The notes: generated from the letters alone by a model not told the origin. A stretch of DNA of 17,705 bases from JBBSUX01 sp038234045 (GCA_038234045.1 JBBSUX010000039.1:1-17705); one strand, 5' to 3'; positions 1 through 8,285 are shown, numbered from the stretch's first letter. Made by a program: numbers and translations.

Positions 1-210
1 CAACGCAGAGGGCGGCACGCTGGCCTGCACGTCATTGCCCTCCCAAATGAGGCGGTCCGATAACACCTTGGCGGACGACAGCAGGTCATGGTCCTGCACA
101 TAGTCGGCCACTGTTGCGGCGTTGTTCCAGTTGAGCCAGCTGCTGATCGCCACGAATACCGAGAGCGGCACGAGCAGCCAGATCGCCAGACGGATACGCA
201 AACTACCCAT
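1..210 (-). CDS. Sensor histidine kinase, TctE-like, N-terminal part only (cut by window edge)
   Basis: This is the first 70 codons of a protein that continues beyond the left edge. It begins MGSLRIRLAIWLLVPLSVFV, a short basic stretch followed by a hydrophobic membrane segment (residues about 6-25), then a putative periplasmic segment ending VPPSAL. The pattern (Arg-rich start, one transmembrane helix, a stretch like LLSSAKVLSDRL, then a PPSAL-like motif) matches the N-terminal sensor region (2CSK_N type) of TctE-family kinases. No catalytic part is visible, so kinase identity rests on this and on its neighbour. The start ATG lies 8 bases after the stop of the response regulator, so the two are almost certainly co-transcribed and the protein would phosphorylate that regulator. 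The stimulus cannot be read from this fragment. Confidence 0.72.
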   Translation of the reverse strand, partial: MGSLRIRLAIWLLVPLSVFVAISSWLNWNNAATVADYVQDHDLLSSAKVLSDRLIWEGNDVQASVPPSAL

Positions 211-218
211 GATGCCAA

Positions 219-893
219 TCAGTGGTCGAGCCGGGTCTGCAGCAGATAACCGATGCCACGCAGGGTAATGATGGTGGCTTGCGACGCCTCCAGCTTTCTG
301 CGCAAACGGTGAAGGTAAATGTCCAGGGCATCGGTACTGGGTTCATCGTCCAAGCTGAAGAGAGCGTTGAGGAGCTCTTGTTTGGAGACCGTCGTGCCCG
401 CCTTCACCATCAATGTTTCGAGCAACGTCCGCTCTCGCGGCGGCAAGGCAAGCGACTCGCCCGCCAGCGTGAATTGACGGGTGCGAAGGTCGTAATTGAG
501 ATCGCCGCAACTGATCGTGTTGGCCTTGCCGGGCATCTGTCGCCGCACCAGCGCCTTGATGCGCGCCACCAACTCGCGTACTTCGAATGGTTTGACAAGA
601 TAGTCGTCCGCGCCAATCTCCAGGCACAGCACCTTCTGGTCCAGCGAGGCAGTTGCCGTGAGGATCAGAACGGGAACATCGTCGCCGCGCTCGCGCAGCT
701 TTCGCAACAGGCCTTTGCCCGAGAGCTTCGGGATGTTCAGGTCCAGCAGCACCACGTCGTAGTGACCCGCGCGCAGCAGATCGTCCGCTGCCTGGCCGTC
801 CAGCACATGGTCCACCACGAAGTCCTGCGCTCGCAGCAGACTGGCCAGCCAGTGCGCGAGGTCCGGGGTGTCTTCGATCAGGAGCAGCTTCAT
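219..893 (-). CDS. OmpR/PhoB-family two-component response regulator (TctD/QseB-like)
   Basis: A 224-residue DNA-binding response regulator. The receiver domain (residues about 1-115) has the acidic pocket IED (E7, D8), the phospho-acceptor D51 in the context LLDLNIPKLSG, the switch Thr in LILTAT (about 79) and the conserved K101 in LVKPF. The C-terminal winged-helix domain (about 125-222) has the family pattern: LPPRERTLLETL, then DIYLHRLRRKLE as the recognition helix region and TLRGIGYLL as the wing. The start is placed at MKLLLIEDTP; an in-frame ATG 39 bases upstream would add residues unlike the family. It is followed closely by a TctE-like kinase gene and diverges from an ABC importer starting 166 bases away, which makes that importer a plausible target. 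TctD proteins usually sit beside tripartite tricarboxylate transporters, so the exact regulon is open. Confidence 0.93.
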   Translation of the reverse strand: MKLLLIEDTPDLAHWLASLLRAQDFVVDHVLDGQAADDLLRAGHYDVVLLDLNIPKLSGKGLLRKLRERGDDVPVLILTATASLDQKVLCLEIGADDYLVKPFEVRELVARIKALVRRQMPGKANTISCGDLNYDLRTRQFTLAGESLALPPRERTLLETLMVKAGTTVSKQELLNALFSLDDEPSTDALDIYLHRLRRKLEASQATIITLRGIGYLLQTRLDH

Positions 894-1059
894 GGTCGGG
901 TGGCGAATTCTAGGGACCATCTGTCTGCGCAACCGGCGTCTACGGCGGGATGCGCTCAGGGTTAACCACGATGTTTGGTGCGTAGCAGCGAAAGCTGATC
1001 GAAGGATGGCGGTTTCTAGACTGAGCTCTCACCGATCGCCAACTATCAGGAGACATTTC

Positions 1060-2076
1060 ATGCGCACCAGTATTCAACGCAACCTGCTCGCAGCCGCCAT
1101 TGGCACCGCCCTTTGCGCGGCCGTTCCCGCTGCCAGCGCCGCTGACCCAGACGTCACCATCATGGTGGGTGGCATCAACAAGATCATCTATCTGCCAGCC
1201 AAGCTCACCGAAGCACTCGGCTATTTCAAGGACGAAGGTCTCAACGTTGAGCTGCAGTCGCAGCCCGCTGGCGTCGACGCCGAAAACCAGCTGATTGCCG
1301 GATCGGTGCAGGCCGTGGTGGGTTTCTACGATCACACCATCGATCTGCAGAGTAAAGGCAAGGAAACCGAAGCCATCGCTGTTTTCTGCAAGGTTCCTGG
1401 CGAGGTGGAAATGGTTTCGACCAAGGCTGCGCCCACCTTCAAGAGCATGGCCGATGCCAAGGGCAAGACGCTGGGCGTGACGGGTCTGGGATCGTCCACC
1501 GATTTCCTCACCCGCTATCTGGCCGATCGCCAGGGCATTGCCATGAAAGACTATTCGCTGCTGCCCGTAGGCGCCGGCAACAGCTTCATCGCGGCCATCA
1601 AGCAGGACCGCATCCAGGCCGGCATGACAACCGAGCCCACCATTTCGCAGTTGCTCAAAACGGGTGATGCCAAGGTGCTCGTCGATCTACGCACCGAAGA
1701 AGGCGCAAGGGCAACGCTCGGCGGAATCTATCCGGCTGCGAGCCTCTATGTGCAGAACAGCTGGGCCGAATCGCACAAGGCAGAAGCGACCAAGCTCGCG
1801 CACGCTTTTGCCCGCACGATGAAGTACATCAGCACGCACTCGGCTGAAGACATTGCCGACCAGATGCCAAAAGACTATTACGGCGCTGACAAAGCCATGT
1901 ATGTGGGCGCGATCAAGAGTTCGCTGCCGATGTTCACCACCGACGCGAGGATGCCCGAAGGCGGTCCCGAAACCGTGCTGAAAGTGCTCTCTACCTACAA
2001 GCCGCTGGTCAAGAAGGCAAACATTGACCTCTCCAAGACATTCAGCAACGCCTACCTGGATGCGGCGGCGAAATGA
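1060..2076 (+). CDS. ABC transporter substrate-binding protein, NMT1/SsuA/TauA-like
   Basis: A periplasmic solute-binding protein of 338 residues. The start ATG has a good Shine-Dalgarno sequence (AGGAGA) 7 bases upstream; longer in-frame starts would bury the signal peptide. Residues 1-27 form a classic Sec signal: basic start MRTSIQRN, hydrophobic core, and an AxA cleavage site (ASA before ADPDV). The mature part shows the NMT1/THI5-like layout: VTIMVGGINKIIYLPAKLTEALGYFKDEGLNVEL near the start, an AENQLIAGSVQAVVGFYDH segment, and KTLGVTGLGSSTDF in the second lobe. This superfamily binds sulfonates, taurine, nitrate, pyrimidine precursors or aromatic acids; the ligand cannot be named from sequence alone. 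It is the first gene of a three-gene importer, and its stop overlaps the ATPase start by 4 bases (ATGA). Confidence 0.9.
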   Translation: MRTSIQRNLLAAAIGTALCAAVPAASAADPDVTIMVGGINKIIYLPAKLTEALGYFKDEGLNVELQSQPAGVDAENQLIAGSVQAVVGFYDHTIDLQSKGKETEAIAVFCKVPGEVEMVSTKAAPTFKSMADAKGKTLGVTGLGSSTDFLTRYLADRQGIAMKDYSLLPVGAGNSFIAAIKQDRIQAGMTTEPTISQLLKTGDAKVLVDLRTEEGARATLGGIYPAASLYVQNSWAESHKAEATKLAHAFARTMKYISTHSAEDIADQMPKDYYGADKAMYVGAIKSSLPMFTTDARMPEGGPETVLKVLSTYKPLVKKANIDLSKTFSNAYLDAAAK

Positions 2077-2879
2077 GCGACTCGGCCCGCGCCAGTGCCG
2101 GCTCCGCTCCGGCCATCGACTTCCACGATGTTTCGCTGCGCTTCATCTCCAACACCGGCGATGCGACCGTAGCGCTGCGCAACTTCACCATGTCGGTGGC
2201 GCGCGGCGAATTTGTGGCAATCGTCGGCCCTACCGGCTGCGGCAAATCGACCACGCTGAACATGATCACCGGCCTGCTCAAGCCCACGGTGGGCGAGGTC
2301 GAAATCATGGGGCATCCAGTGGACGGTATCGATCCGCGCATCGGCTTCGTGTTTCAGGCCGATGCGGTGTTTCCCTGGAAAAGCGTGCGTGACAACATCG
2401 CGGCAGGTCCGATGTTTCGCGGCAAGTCGAAGACAGAGGCGCACCGCATGGCTGACGACTGGATTCACCGTGTCGGGCTCGACGGCTTCGGCAACCACTA
2501 TCCGCACCAGCTCTCCGGCGGTATGCGCAAGCGCGTGGCGCTGGCACAGACCTTCATCAACCAGCCCGAGATATTGTTGATGGACGAGCCGTTTTCGGCG
2601 CTCGACATGCAGACGCGCACGCTGATGCAGGACGAGCTGTTGCAGATCTGGTCGGGCAATGGCGGCTCAGTGGTGTTCGTTACGCACGACCTTGAGGAAG
2701 CGATTGCACTGGCCGACCGCGTGTTTGTGCTGTCAGCGCGGCCGGCCACGTTAAAGCGCGTTTATGAGATCGATCTGCCACGCCCGCGCGTCATGTCCGA
2801 AGTGCGCTACGCGCCACAGTTCATCGAGCTCTCCAAGCGCATCTGGGCCGACCTGCGCGAAGAAGTCGCCATCCATTGA
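2073..2879 (+). CDS. ABC transporter ATP-binding protein, SsuB/TauB/NrtD-like
   Basis: The 268-residue ATPase of the importer. All nucleotide-binding motifs are intact: Walker A GPTGCGKST (residues 52-60), Q-loop FVFQADAVFPW (Q95), signature LSGGMRKR (from 147), Walker B ILLMDEPFSALD (about 167-178) and switch histidine in FVTHDLEEA (H205). The wording FPWKSV after the Q-loop and the length match the nitrate/sulfonate/taurine ATPases rather than sugar importers, which carry a longer C-terminal domain. Translation is coupled: its ATG overlaps the stop of the binding-protein gene. It would act as a dimer on the cytoplasmic face, bound to the permease encoded next. Confidence 0.95.
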   Translation: MSDSARASAGSAPAIDFHDVSLRFISNTGDATVALRNFTMSVARGEFVAIVGPTGCGKSTTLNMITGLLKPTVGEVEIMGHPVDGIDPRIGFVFQADAVFPWKSVRDNIAAGPMFRGKSKTEAHRMADDWIHRVGLDGFGNHYPHQLSGGMRKRVALAQTFINQPEILLMDEPFSALDMQTRTLMQDELLQIWSGNGGSVVFVTHDLEEAIALADRVFVLSARPATLKRVYEIDLPRPRVMSEVRYAPQFIELSKRIWADLREEVAIH

Positions 2880-2917
2880 TTGACGCCCTCCCCTCCCCCA
2901 CCAAACGCAGCACCCTC

Positions 2918-3838
2918 ATGAATGCCATATCTCCTCCAGGCGTCACGCCGGGCGCTGGCGCCGGGCCGCTCCCGTCGACCGCCCCGGCGCCTTCGGGCCT
3001 GCCCTCCTCGCTCAGCGACGCCGCGCTGGCCCGGGAATCGGAAGTCGCGCAGCGCGGCATCCGCAACTACCGCCGCACCATCATCATGCTGCGCGTGGTG
3101 GTCTTGATCGTCATCCTGGGCGGCTGGGAACTGTCGGCGCGCATGAAGTGGATCGATCCGTTTTTCTATTCCATGCCCTCGATGATCTACGGTCAGATCG
3201 TCGAATGGATTCGCGACGGCACCTCGCAAGGGCCGCTCTGGCTGCAGGTAGCGGTGACGCTCGAAGAAACCATCATTGGCTTTCTGATCGGCGGCATCGG
3301 CGGTGTGATCTGCGGCATCTTGCTGGGGCGCAACAAGCTACTGTCCGATGTGTTCAGCCTCTACATCCAGATCGCCAATTCGATCCCGCGGGTGGTGTTG
3401 GGCTCGGTCTTCGTCATCGCGCTTGGTTTGGGCATGGCATCGAAGGTTGCGCTCGCCGTCGTCATGGTGTTTTTCGTGGTCTTTGGCAATGCGTTCCAGG
3501 GTGTGCGTGAGGCCGACAAATACATGATCGCGAATGCGCAAATCCTCGGAGCGTCGCCACGACAAGTGACGATGGCGGTGGTGATCCCATCGGCCATGTC
3601 GTGGATTCTGGCCAGCTTGCATGTGAGCTTCGGCTTTGCTTTGGTAGGTGCTGTAGTGGGTGAATTTCTCGGAGCCAAGGAAGGTATCGGCCTGTTGATA
3701 TCGACGGCTCAGGGCGCCTTCAACGCCAGCGGCGTGTTCGCCGCGATGATCGTGCTGGCGGTGGTCGCGCTGTTTGCCGATTACCTGCTCACCTCCCTGG
3801 AAAAACGCTTGCTGAAGTGGCGGCCCGCCGCGTTCTGA
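2918..3838 (+). CDS. ABC transporter permease, SsuC/TauC-like
   Basis: Inner-membrane permease of about 306 residues. After a Pro/Ala/Gly-rich cytoplasmic N-terminus of about 50 residues come several hydrophobic segments (first in MLRVVVLIVILGGWELSA) and the BPD_transp_1 loop with the EAA-like motif, ANAQILGASPRQVTMAVVIP, which docks to the ATPase. The ending LLTSLEKRLLKWR is typical of SsuC-type permeases. Start choice is uncertain: ATG at 2918 is used here, but a TTG at 2876 in the same frame overlaps the ATPase stop and would add 14 residues; neither has a strong ribosome binding site. It is the last gene of the importer operon. A weak imperfect hairpin lies at about 3849-3870, but no clear T-tract follows. 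Confidence 0.92.
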   Translation: MNAISPPGVTPGAGAGPLPSTAPAPSGLPSSLSDAALARESEVAQRGIRNYRRTIIMLRVVVLIVILGGWELSARMKWIDPFFYSMPSMIYGQIVEWIRDGTSQGPLWLQVAVTLEETIIGFLIGGIGGVICGILLGRNKLLSDVFSLYIQIANSIPRVVLGSVFVIALGLGMASKVALAVVMVFFVVFGNAFQGVREADKYMIANAQILGASPRQVTMAVVIPSAMSWILASLHVSFGFALVGAVVGEFLGAKEGIGLLISTAQGAFNASGVFAAMIVLAVVALFADYLLTSLEKRLLKWRPAAF

Positions 3839-3919
3839 GCCCCAGCTGAACCCGGAGCAATTTCCGGTTTCAAACGCGCCGCAACGCACGCAGTTACAAG
3901 CCCTCGTTTGCCGTCGCCC

Positions 3920-3948
3920 CTTGAAACCTTCGCGTTTGCCCCTATCAT
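3920..3948 (+). promoter_or_regulatory. groESL promoter with overlapping sigma70- and sigma32-like elements
   Basis: The sequence CTTGAAA (3920-3926) is followed by CCCC at 3939-3942 and TATCAT at 3943-3948. TTGAAA with a 16-base gap to TATCAT fits a sigma70 promoter. CTTGAAA and CCCCTAT with a 12-base gap resemble the sigma32 heat-shock consensus (CTTGAAA ... CCCCAT). The predicted transcription start, about 3954-3956, falls within the CIRCE operator, as expected for an HrcA-repressed promoter. Assigned by eye, without a weight-matrix score. Confidence 0.7.
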
Positions 3949-3974
3949 TAGCACTCGCGGAAGTTGAGTGCTAA
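3948..3974. promoter_or_regulatory. CIRCE operator (HrcA binding site)
   Basis: A perfect inverted repeat TTAGCACTC (3948-3956), a 9-base spacer, and GAGTGCTAA (3966-3974). This is the canonical CIRCE consensus with the exact spacing recognised by the heat-shock repressor HrcA. It overlaps the predicted transcription start about 100 bases upstream of groES. HrcA itself is not encoded in the window. Confidence 0.97.
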
Positions 3975-4007
3975 CAGGCGATGGCGCCGAAGTAGTCAAA
4001 CTCACCC

Positions 4008-4040
4008 GAAGTGCCGCCCAGCGGCACTTTTCGCATTTTT
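4008..4040 (+). terminator. Terminator-like hairpin in the groES 5' leader (possible attenuator)
   Basis: AAGTGCCGC (4009-4017), loop CCA, then GCGGCACTT (4021-4029) form a 9-bp perfect stem with a three-base loop. A T-rich tail follows (TTTT at 4028-4031, TTTTT at 4036-4040), interrupted by CGCA. It has the shape of an intrinsic terminator but lies after the promoter/CIRCE element and before groES, so it may attenuate the operon or stabilise the leader instead. No upstream gene reads into it other than the ABC operon, which ends 170 bases earlier. Confidence 0.6.
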
Positions 4041-4074
4041 ATCCCGTTTTTTCACCCCTATTTCAGGAGCAATC

Positions 4075-4365
4075 ATGAAACTTCGTCCCCTGCACGATCG
4101 CGTAATCGTCAAGCGTATTGACAGCGAAACCAAAACCGCCTCCGGCATCGTGATCCCGGACTCGGCCGCTGAAAAGCCCGATCAGGGCGAGATCCTGGCT
4201 GTTGGCCCAGGCAAGAAGAACGACAAGGGCGAAATCTCCGCTGTCGGCGTCAAGGTCGGCGACCGCGTGTTGTTCGGCAAGTACTCCGGCCAGACCGTCA
4301 AGGTCGATGGCGACGAGCTGCTGGTGATGAAGGAAGAAGACCTTTTCGCAGTGGTCGAGAAGTAA
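4075..4365 (+). CDS. groES: Co-chaperonin GroES
   Basis: A 96-residue, full-length GroES (Cpn10). It begins MKLRPLHDRVIVKR, contains the mobile-loop region ETKTASGIVIPDSAAEKP that contacts GroEL, and carries the family elements GEILAVGPGK, VGDRVLFGKYSG and the C-terminal DELLVMKEEDLFAVVE. Seven copies form the lid of the GroEL folding chamber in the cytoplasm. The start has a good ribosome binding site (CAGGAG, 4064-4069). It is the first gene of the groESL operon, controlled by the promoter and CIRCE element upstream; groEL follows after 107 bases that hold a large palindrome. Confidence 0.99.
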   Translation: MKLRPLHDRVIVKRIDSETKTASGIVIPDSAAEKPDQGEILAVGPGKKNDKGEISAVGVKVGDRVLFGKYSGQTVKVDGDELLVMKEEDLFAVVEK

Positions 4366-4408
4366 TCGCACACGCTTTTCCGCGTTTGCCAATACTCACC
4401 TATTCATA

Positions 4409-4441
4409 GCTTCTAGCGCTTACCAGATAAGCGCTAGAAGC
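4409..4441. repeat. Perfect 14-bp inverted repeat between groES and groEL (CTAGCGCT-core repeat)
   Basis: GCTTCTAGCGCTTA (4409-4422), loop CCAGA, then TAAGCGCTAGAAGC (4428-4441). As RNA it would be a 14-bp uninterrupted hairpin ending about 20 bases before the groEL ribosome binding site (TAGGAA, 4461-4466). There is no T-tract right after the stem, so it is not a standard terminator. The core CTAGCGCT occurs twice more in the window, inside pgi (7823-7830) and cobS (17610-17617), with related flanks. I recall similar palindromic repeats as common between genes in Comamonadaceae; that family label is from memory and not tested. Confidence 0.85.
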
Positions 4442-4472
4442 CAATTTCATTCATAGTTTTTAGGAAATCATC

Positions 4473-6125
<1,653 letters not shown>

Positions 6126-6176
6126 GGATGTCCGCCCCCCGGCTTTTCACTGCGCTTCGCTCCGTGTAATTCGCCA

Positions 6177-6218
6177 CCCCCCGAGGGGGAGGCTTCGCGT
6201 AGTCCAGGGAAACCCTGG
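6177..6218. repeat. Two stacked hairpins downstream of groEL, probable intergenic repeat element
   Basis: CCCCCC (6177-6182) pairs with GGGGG (6185-6189), and CCAGGG (6204-6209) with CCCTGG (6213-6218) around an AAA loop. The surrounding text (CACTGCGCTTCGCTCCGTG, 6148-6166, and the C/G runs) resembles dispersed intergenic repeats I associate with Comamonadaceae genomes. There is no second copy in this window, so repeat status is inferred. The hairpins could protect the 3' end of the groEL mRNA. Confidence 0.45.
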
Positions 6219-6270
6219 CCTCGCGGGGCTCGTGGAGGCAGAACGCAGCGTATCGCAAAGATCGCCAACA

Positions 6271-6308
6271 AAAAACCCCGCGGGTCTTGCGACCTGCGGG
6301 GTTTTTTT
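6271..6308 (+). terminator. Strong Rho-independent terminator after groEL (probably bidirectional)
   Basis: CCCCGCGGGTC (6276-6286), loop TTGC, then GACCTGCGGGG (6291-6301) form an 11-bp stem with one G-T wobble, followed by seven T (6302-6308). Five A precede the stem, so on the minus strand it also ends in a T-run and could stop transcripts arriving from tal-pgi and the short ORF at 6343-6432. Confidence 0.92.
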
Positions 6309-6342
6309 ATCGGTCGCCCGATGTTGCCTGGATGAGGACGGT

Positions 6343-6432
6343 TCAGATGGCCGAGCCCAAAGTGGCACGCCCGGAAAAATCGACGTACTTCTTCTGCAGA
6401 CACACGGTTAGCGCTTGGCCGAAATTCATCAT
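6343..6432 (-). pseudogene. DUF805-like N-terminal remnant or 29-residue small protein
   Basis: This short ORF encodes MMNFGQALTVCLQKKYVDFS followed by GRATLGSAI and a stop. The first 24 or so residues resemble the N-terminus of DUF805 inner-membrane proteins (pattern MNFxxAxxxCxxKYVDFSGRA, normally followed by a hydrophobic membrane segment of the type SEYWWF). Here the similarity stops at SGRA and a stop follows five codons later; no membrane segment is seen in any frame before the terminator. The start is excellent: AGGAGGAG lies about 8 bases upstream of the first ATG. The best reading is a gene truncated by deletion that keeps its start region. A functional micro-protein is less likely but not excluded. 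It sits downstream of pgi on the same strand, separated by a short GC hairpin (6476-6493). Confidence 0.5.
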
Positions 6433-6494
6433 CGCTCGCTCCTCCTCAACAGTTGTTGGTGGGAGCACATGCCCCGGCGGCATGGTAGCCGCCT

Positions 6495-8216
6495 TCAGTG
6501 ACGCAACCGTGCCACCAGCGCGGCGGTGGAAGCATCGAGCCCCCGCGTGTCGCCGGTCGAGAGCCGCGGCGCGATGTCCTTGGCGAGCATCTTGCCCAGC
6601 TCTACGCCCCATTGATCGAAGCTGTTGATGCCCCAGATCGCACCGCTGACGAACACCCGGTGCTCATACAAAGCGATCAAGGCGCCCAGCGATTTCGGAT
6701 CGAGTTGCTCGAGCACGAAAAAGGTACTCGGCCGATTCCCCGGAAAGTCGCGGTGACCGCCCGCATCTTCTTGCCCTTGCATCAGTGCCTGGGCCTGCGC
6801 CAACGCGTTCGCCAATAGCTGCACGTGATGACCGGGTAGATCGTGGATGGCATCGCGCACAGCGATGAATTCCGCCGGGATCACGTCCGTTCCCTGGTGC
6901 AGCATCTGGAAAAATGCATGCTGGCCGTTGGTGCCCGGCTCGCCCCACACTACTGGTGAGGTCGCAAACGGCAGCACAGCTCCCTCGCGATCGACGCGCT
7001 TGCCGTTGCTCTCCATCTCAAGCTGTTGCAGATAAGCCGGCAACCGGCGCAGCGCATGGTGATACGGTGCCACGCAGCGGCTGGTGAAGCCGAGAAAGTC
7101 TCGGTACCAGACATCCAGCAGCCCCAAGCGAACCGGCAGGTTGGACTCCAGCGGCGCGCTGCGAAAGTGCTCGTCCATCGCGTGCGCACCCGCCAGAAAG
7201 TCGCGAAACGCGTGGGCGCCGATGGCGATGGCCAGCGATAGCCCAACGGACGACCAGAGCGAGTAGCGGCCACCCACCCAGTCCCAGAAGCCGAAGGTCG
7301 TCCCGATCCCGAACGAGCGGGCTGCTTCGACATTGGTGGTGAGCGCGGCAAAGTGCGACGCGATATCCGTTCCTCCGTTAGCCACGAACCAAGTGCGAGC
7401 GGAGGCTGCATTGGTCATCGTCTCGGCAGTGGTGAAAGTCTTCGATGCAATCAGGAACAGCGTGCTCTCCGGCCGCACCTGCCGCAGCACCTCGGCCAGT
7501 TCATGACCATCGACGTTGGAGACGAAATGAAAGCGCTTGCCCGGCGCACGGTATTGCTCCAGCGCGAGCACCGCCATTTGAGGACCCAGATCCGACCCGC
7601 CGATGCCGATATTGACGACATCGGTAATGGCGATGTCGCCGCGGACACGCTCGGCGTATTCCAGCATGGCGGCGCGCGTGACGAGAACATCGGCCCGTGC
7701 CGCATCAAGGGAGATGACGTCGCCTTCTGTTGCTGGTGAAGCCGATGGAGCGGGCTCCAATGAGTCGGGCGCTGCGGCGCCAGTCCCGGTATAAAGATTA
7801 TTTGCTTCGTATTCTGTAGCTGCTAGCGCTCGCAGATCCTTCGCTTGAGGGATTTTTGGTGTTGATTCCTTCCCCTCAGCTTCAGCTGCCGGATTCGCCT
7901 CTTCCGGCACCCTCAAGAGGGTGTGCAGTACCGCGCGGCCCTCGGTCGTATTGATCGGCTCGCCTCGCAGCATGGCATCGCGTTGCGCTTCGAGCTGGCA
8001 ATCGCGCGCAAGCTGCAGCAGCAAGCTCTCGGTTTCGGCGTCGATGCGGTTCTTCGAGAGATCAGCAAAAAGATACGGTGCTTCCTGCGAAAACGCATCG
8101 ACGCGGCCTGGATCGGTAACGAAAGCATGGCGCACATCAAAGCTGCGCCCATGATTTGCGGCATGGGTCTTCAGAACAGACCAGGCAGGCGTGCGATCGC
8201 AGCGGGGAGCAGTCAT
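6495..8216 (-). CDS. pgi: Glucose-6-phosphate isomerase (with unusual internal insert)
   Basis: Interconverts glucose 6-phosphate and fructose 6-phosphate in the cytoplasm. At 573 residues it is longer than the usual ~550. Hallmarks: N-terminal TPAWSVLKTHA, the signature GIGGSDLGP (204-212), the phosphate-binding SKTFTT (258-263), GGRYSLWSSVGL (about 314-325), the catalytic region WGEPGTNGQHAFFQMLHQGT (E425, H432), and C-terminal SFDQWGVELGK with the active-site Lys. Between about residues 107 and 170 lies a low-complexity insert of roughly 50 residues, rich in Ala, Pro, Glu and Ser; part of it (about 119-141) is encoded by a CTAGCGCT-type repeat. The insert lies before the catalytic domain and may be a surface loop. 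It is probably co-transcribed with tal, 69 bases upstream, and controlled from the divergent HexR-like operator. Confidence 0.97.
   Translation of the reverse strand: MTAPRCDRTPAWSVLKTHAANHGRSFDVRHAFVTDPGRVDAFSQEAPYLFADLSKNRIDAETESLLLQLARDCQLEAQRDAMLRGEPINTTEGRAVLHTLLRVPEEANPAAEAEGKESTPKIPQAKDLRALAATEYEANNLYTGTGAAAPDSLEPAPSASPATEGDVISLDAARADVLVTRAAMLEYAERVRGDIAITDVVNIGIGGSDLGPQMAVLALEQYRAPGKRFHFVSNVDGHELAEVLRQVRPESTLFLIASKTFTTAETMTNAASARTWFVANGGTDIASHFAALTTNVEAARSFGIGTTFGFWDWVGGRYSLWSSVGLSLAIAIGAHAFRDFLAGAHAMDEHFRSAPLESNLPVRLGLLDVWYRDFLGFTSRCVAPYHHALRRLPAYLQQLEMESNGKRVDREGAVLPFATSPVVWGEPGTNGQHAFFQMLHQGTDVIPAEFIAVRDAIHDLPGHHVQLLANALAQAQALMQGQEDAGGHRDFPGNRPSTFFVLEQLDPKSLGALIALYEHRVFVSGAIWGINSFDQWGVELGKMLAKDIAPRLSTGDTRGLDASTAALVARLRH
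7794..7862. repeat. CTAGCGCT-core repeat embedded in frame in pgi
   Basis: On the plus strand the stretch contains TAGCTGCTAGCGCT (7817-7830) flanked by AT-richer sequence than the rest of pgi (ATTATTTGCTTCGTATTCTG at 7797-7816, GATTTTTGG at 7851-7859). It shares the CTAGCGCT core with the groES-groEL palindrome and with a site in cobS, but its second arm is degraded, so only a weak hairpin remains. It encodes pgi residues about 119-141, inside the part of the protein with no counterpart in typical Pgi. Origin as an absorbed intergenic repeat is inferred. Confidence 0.5.
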
Positions 8217-8285
8217 GGGCAGAACCGATGGGGTGTTGGATGTGTGATGGAAATGGCAGAGGACGGATGCGCCCTCCCGAACGGA

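Noticed and set aside
222..965. 247-codon plus-strand ORF opposite the response regulator
   Set aside because: Shadow frame; Gln/Val/Arg-rich with no motif, while the minus-strand regulator has all its key residues.
3849..3870. Hairpin after the ABC permease gene (CCGGA/TCCGG with flanking AA/TT)
   Set aside because: Five base pairs with an adjacent mismatch and no real T-run; listed only as a weak possibility.
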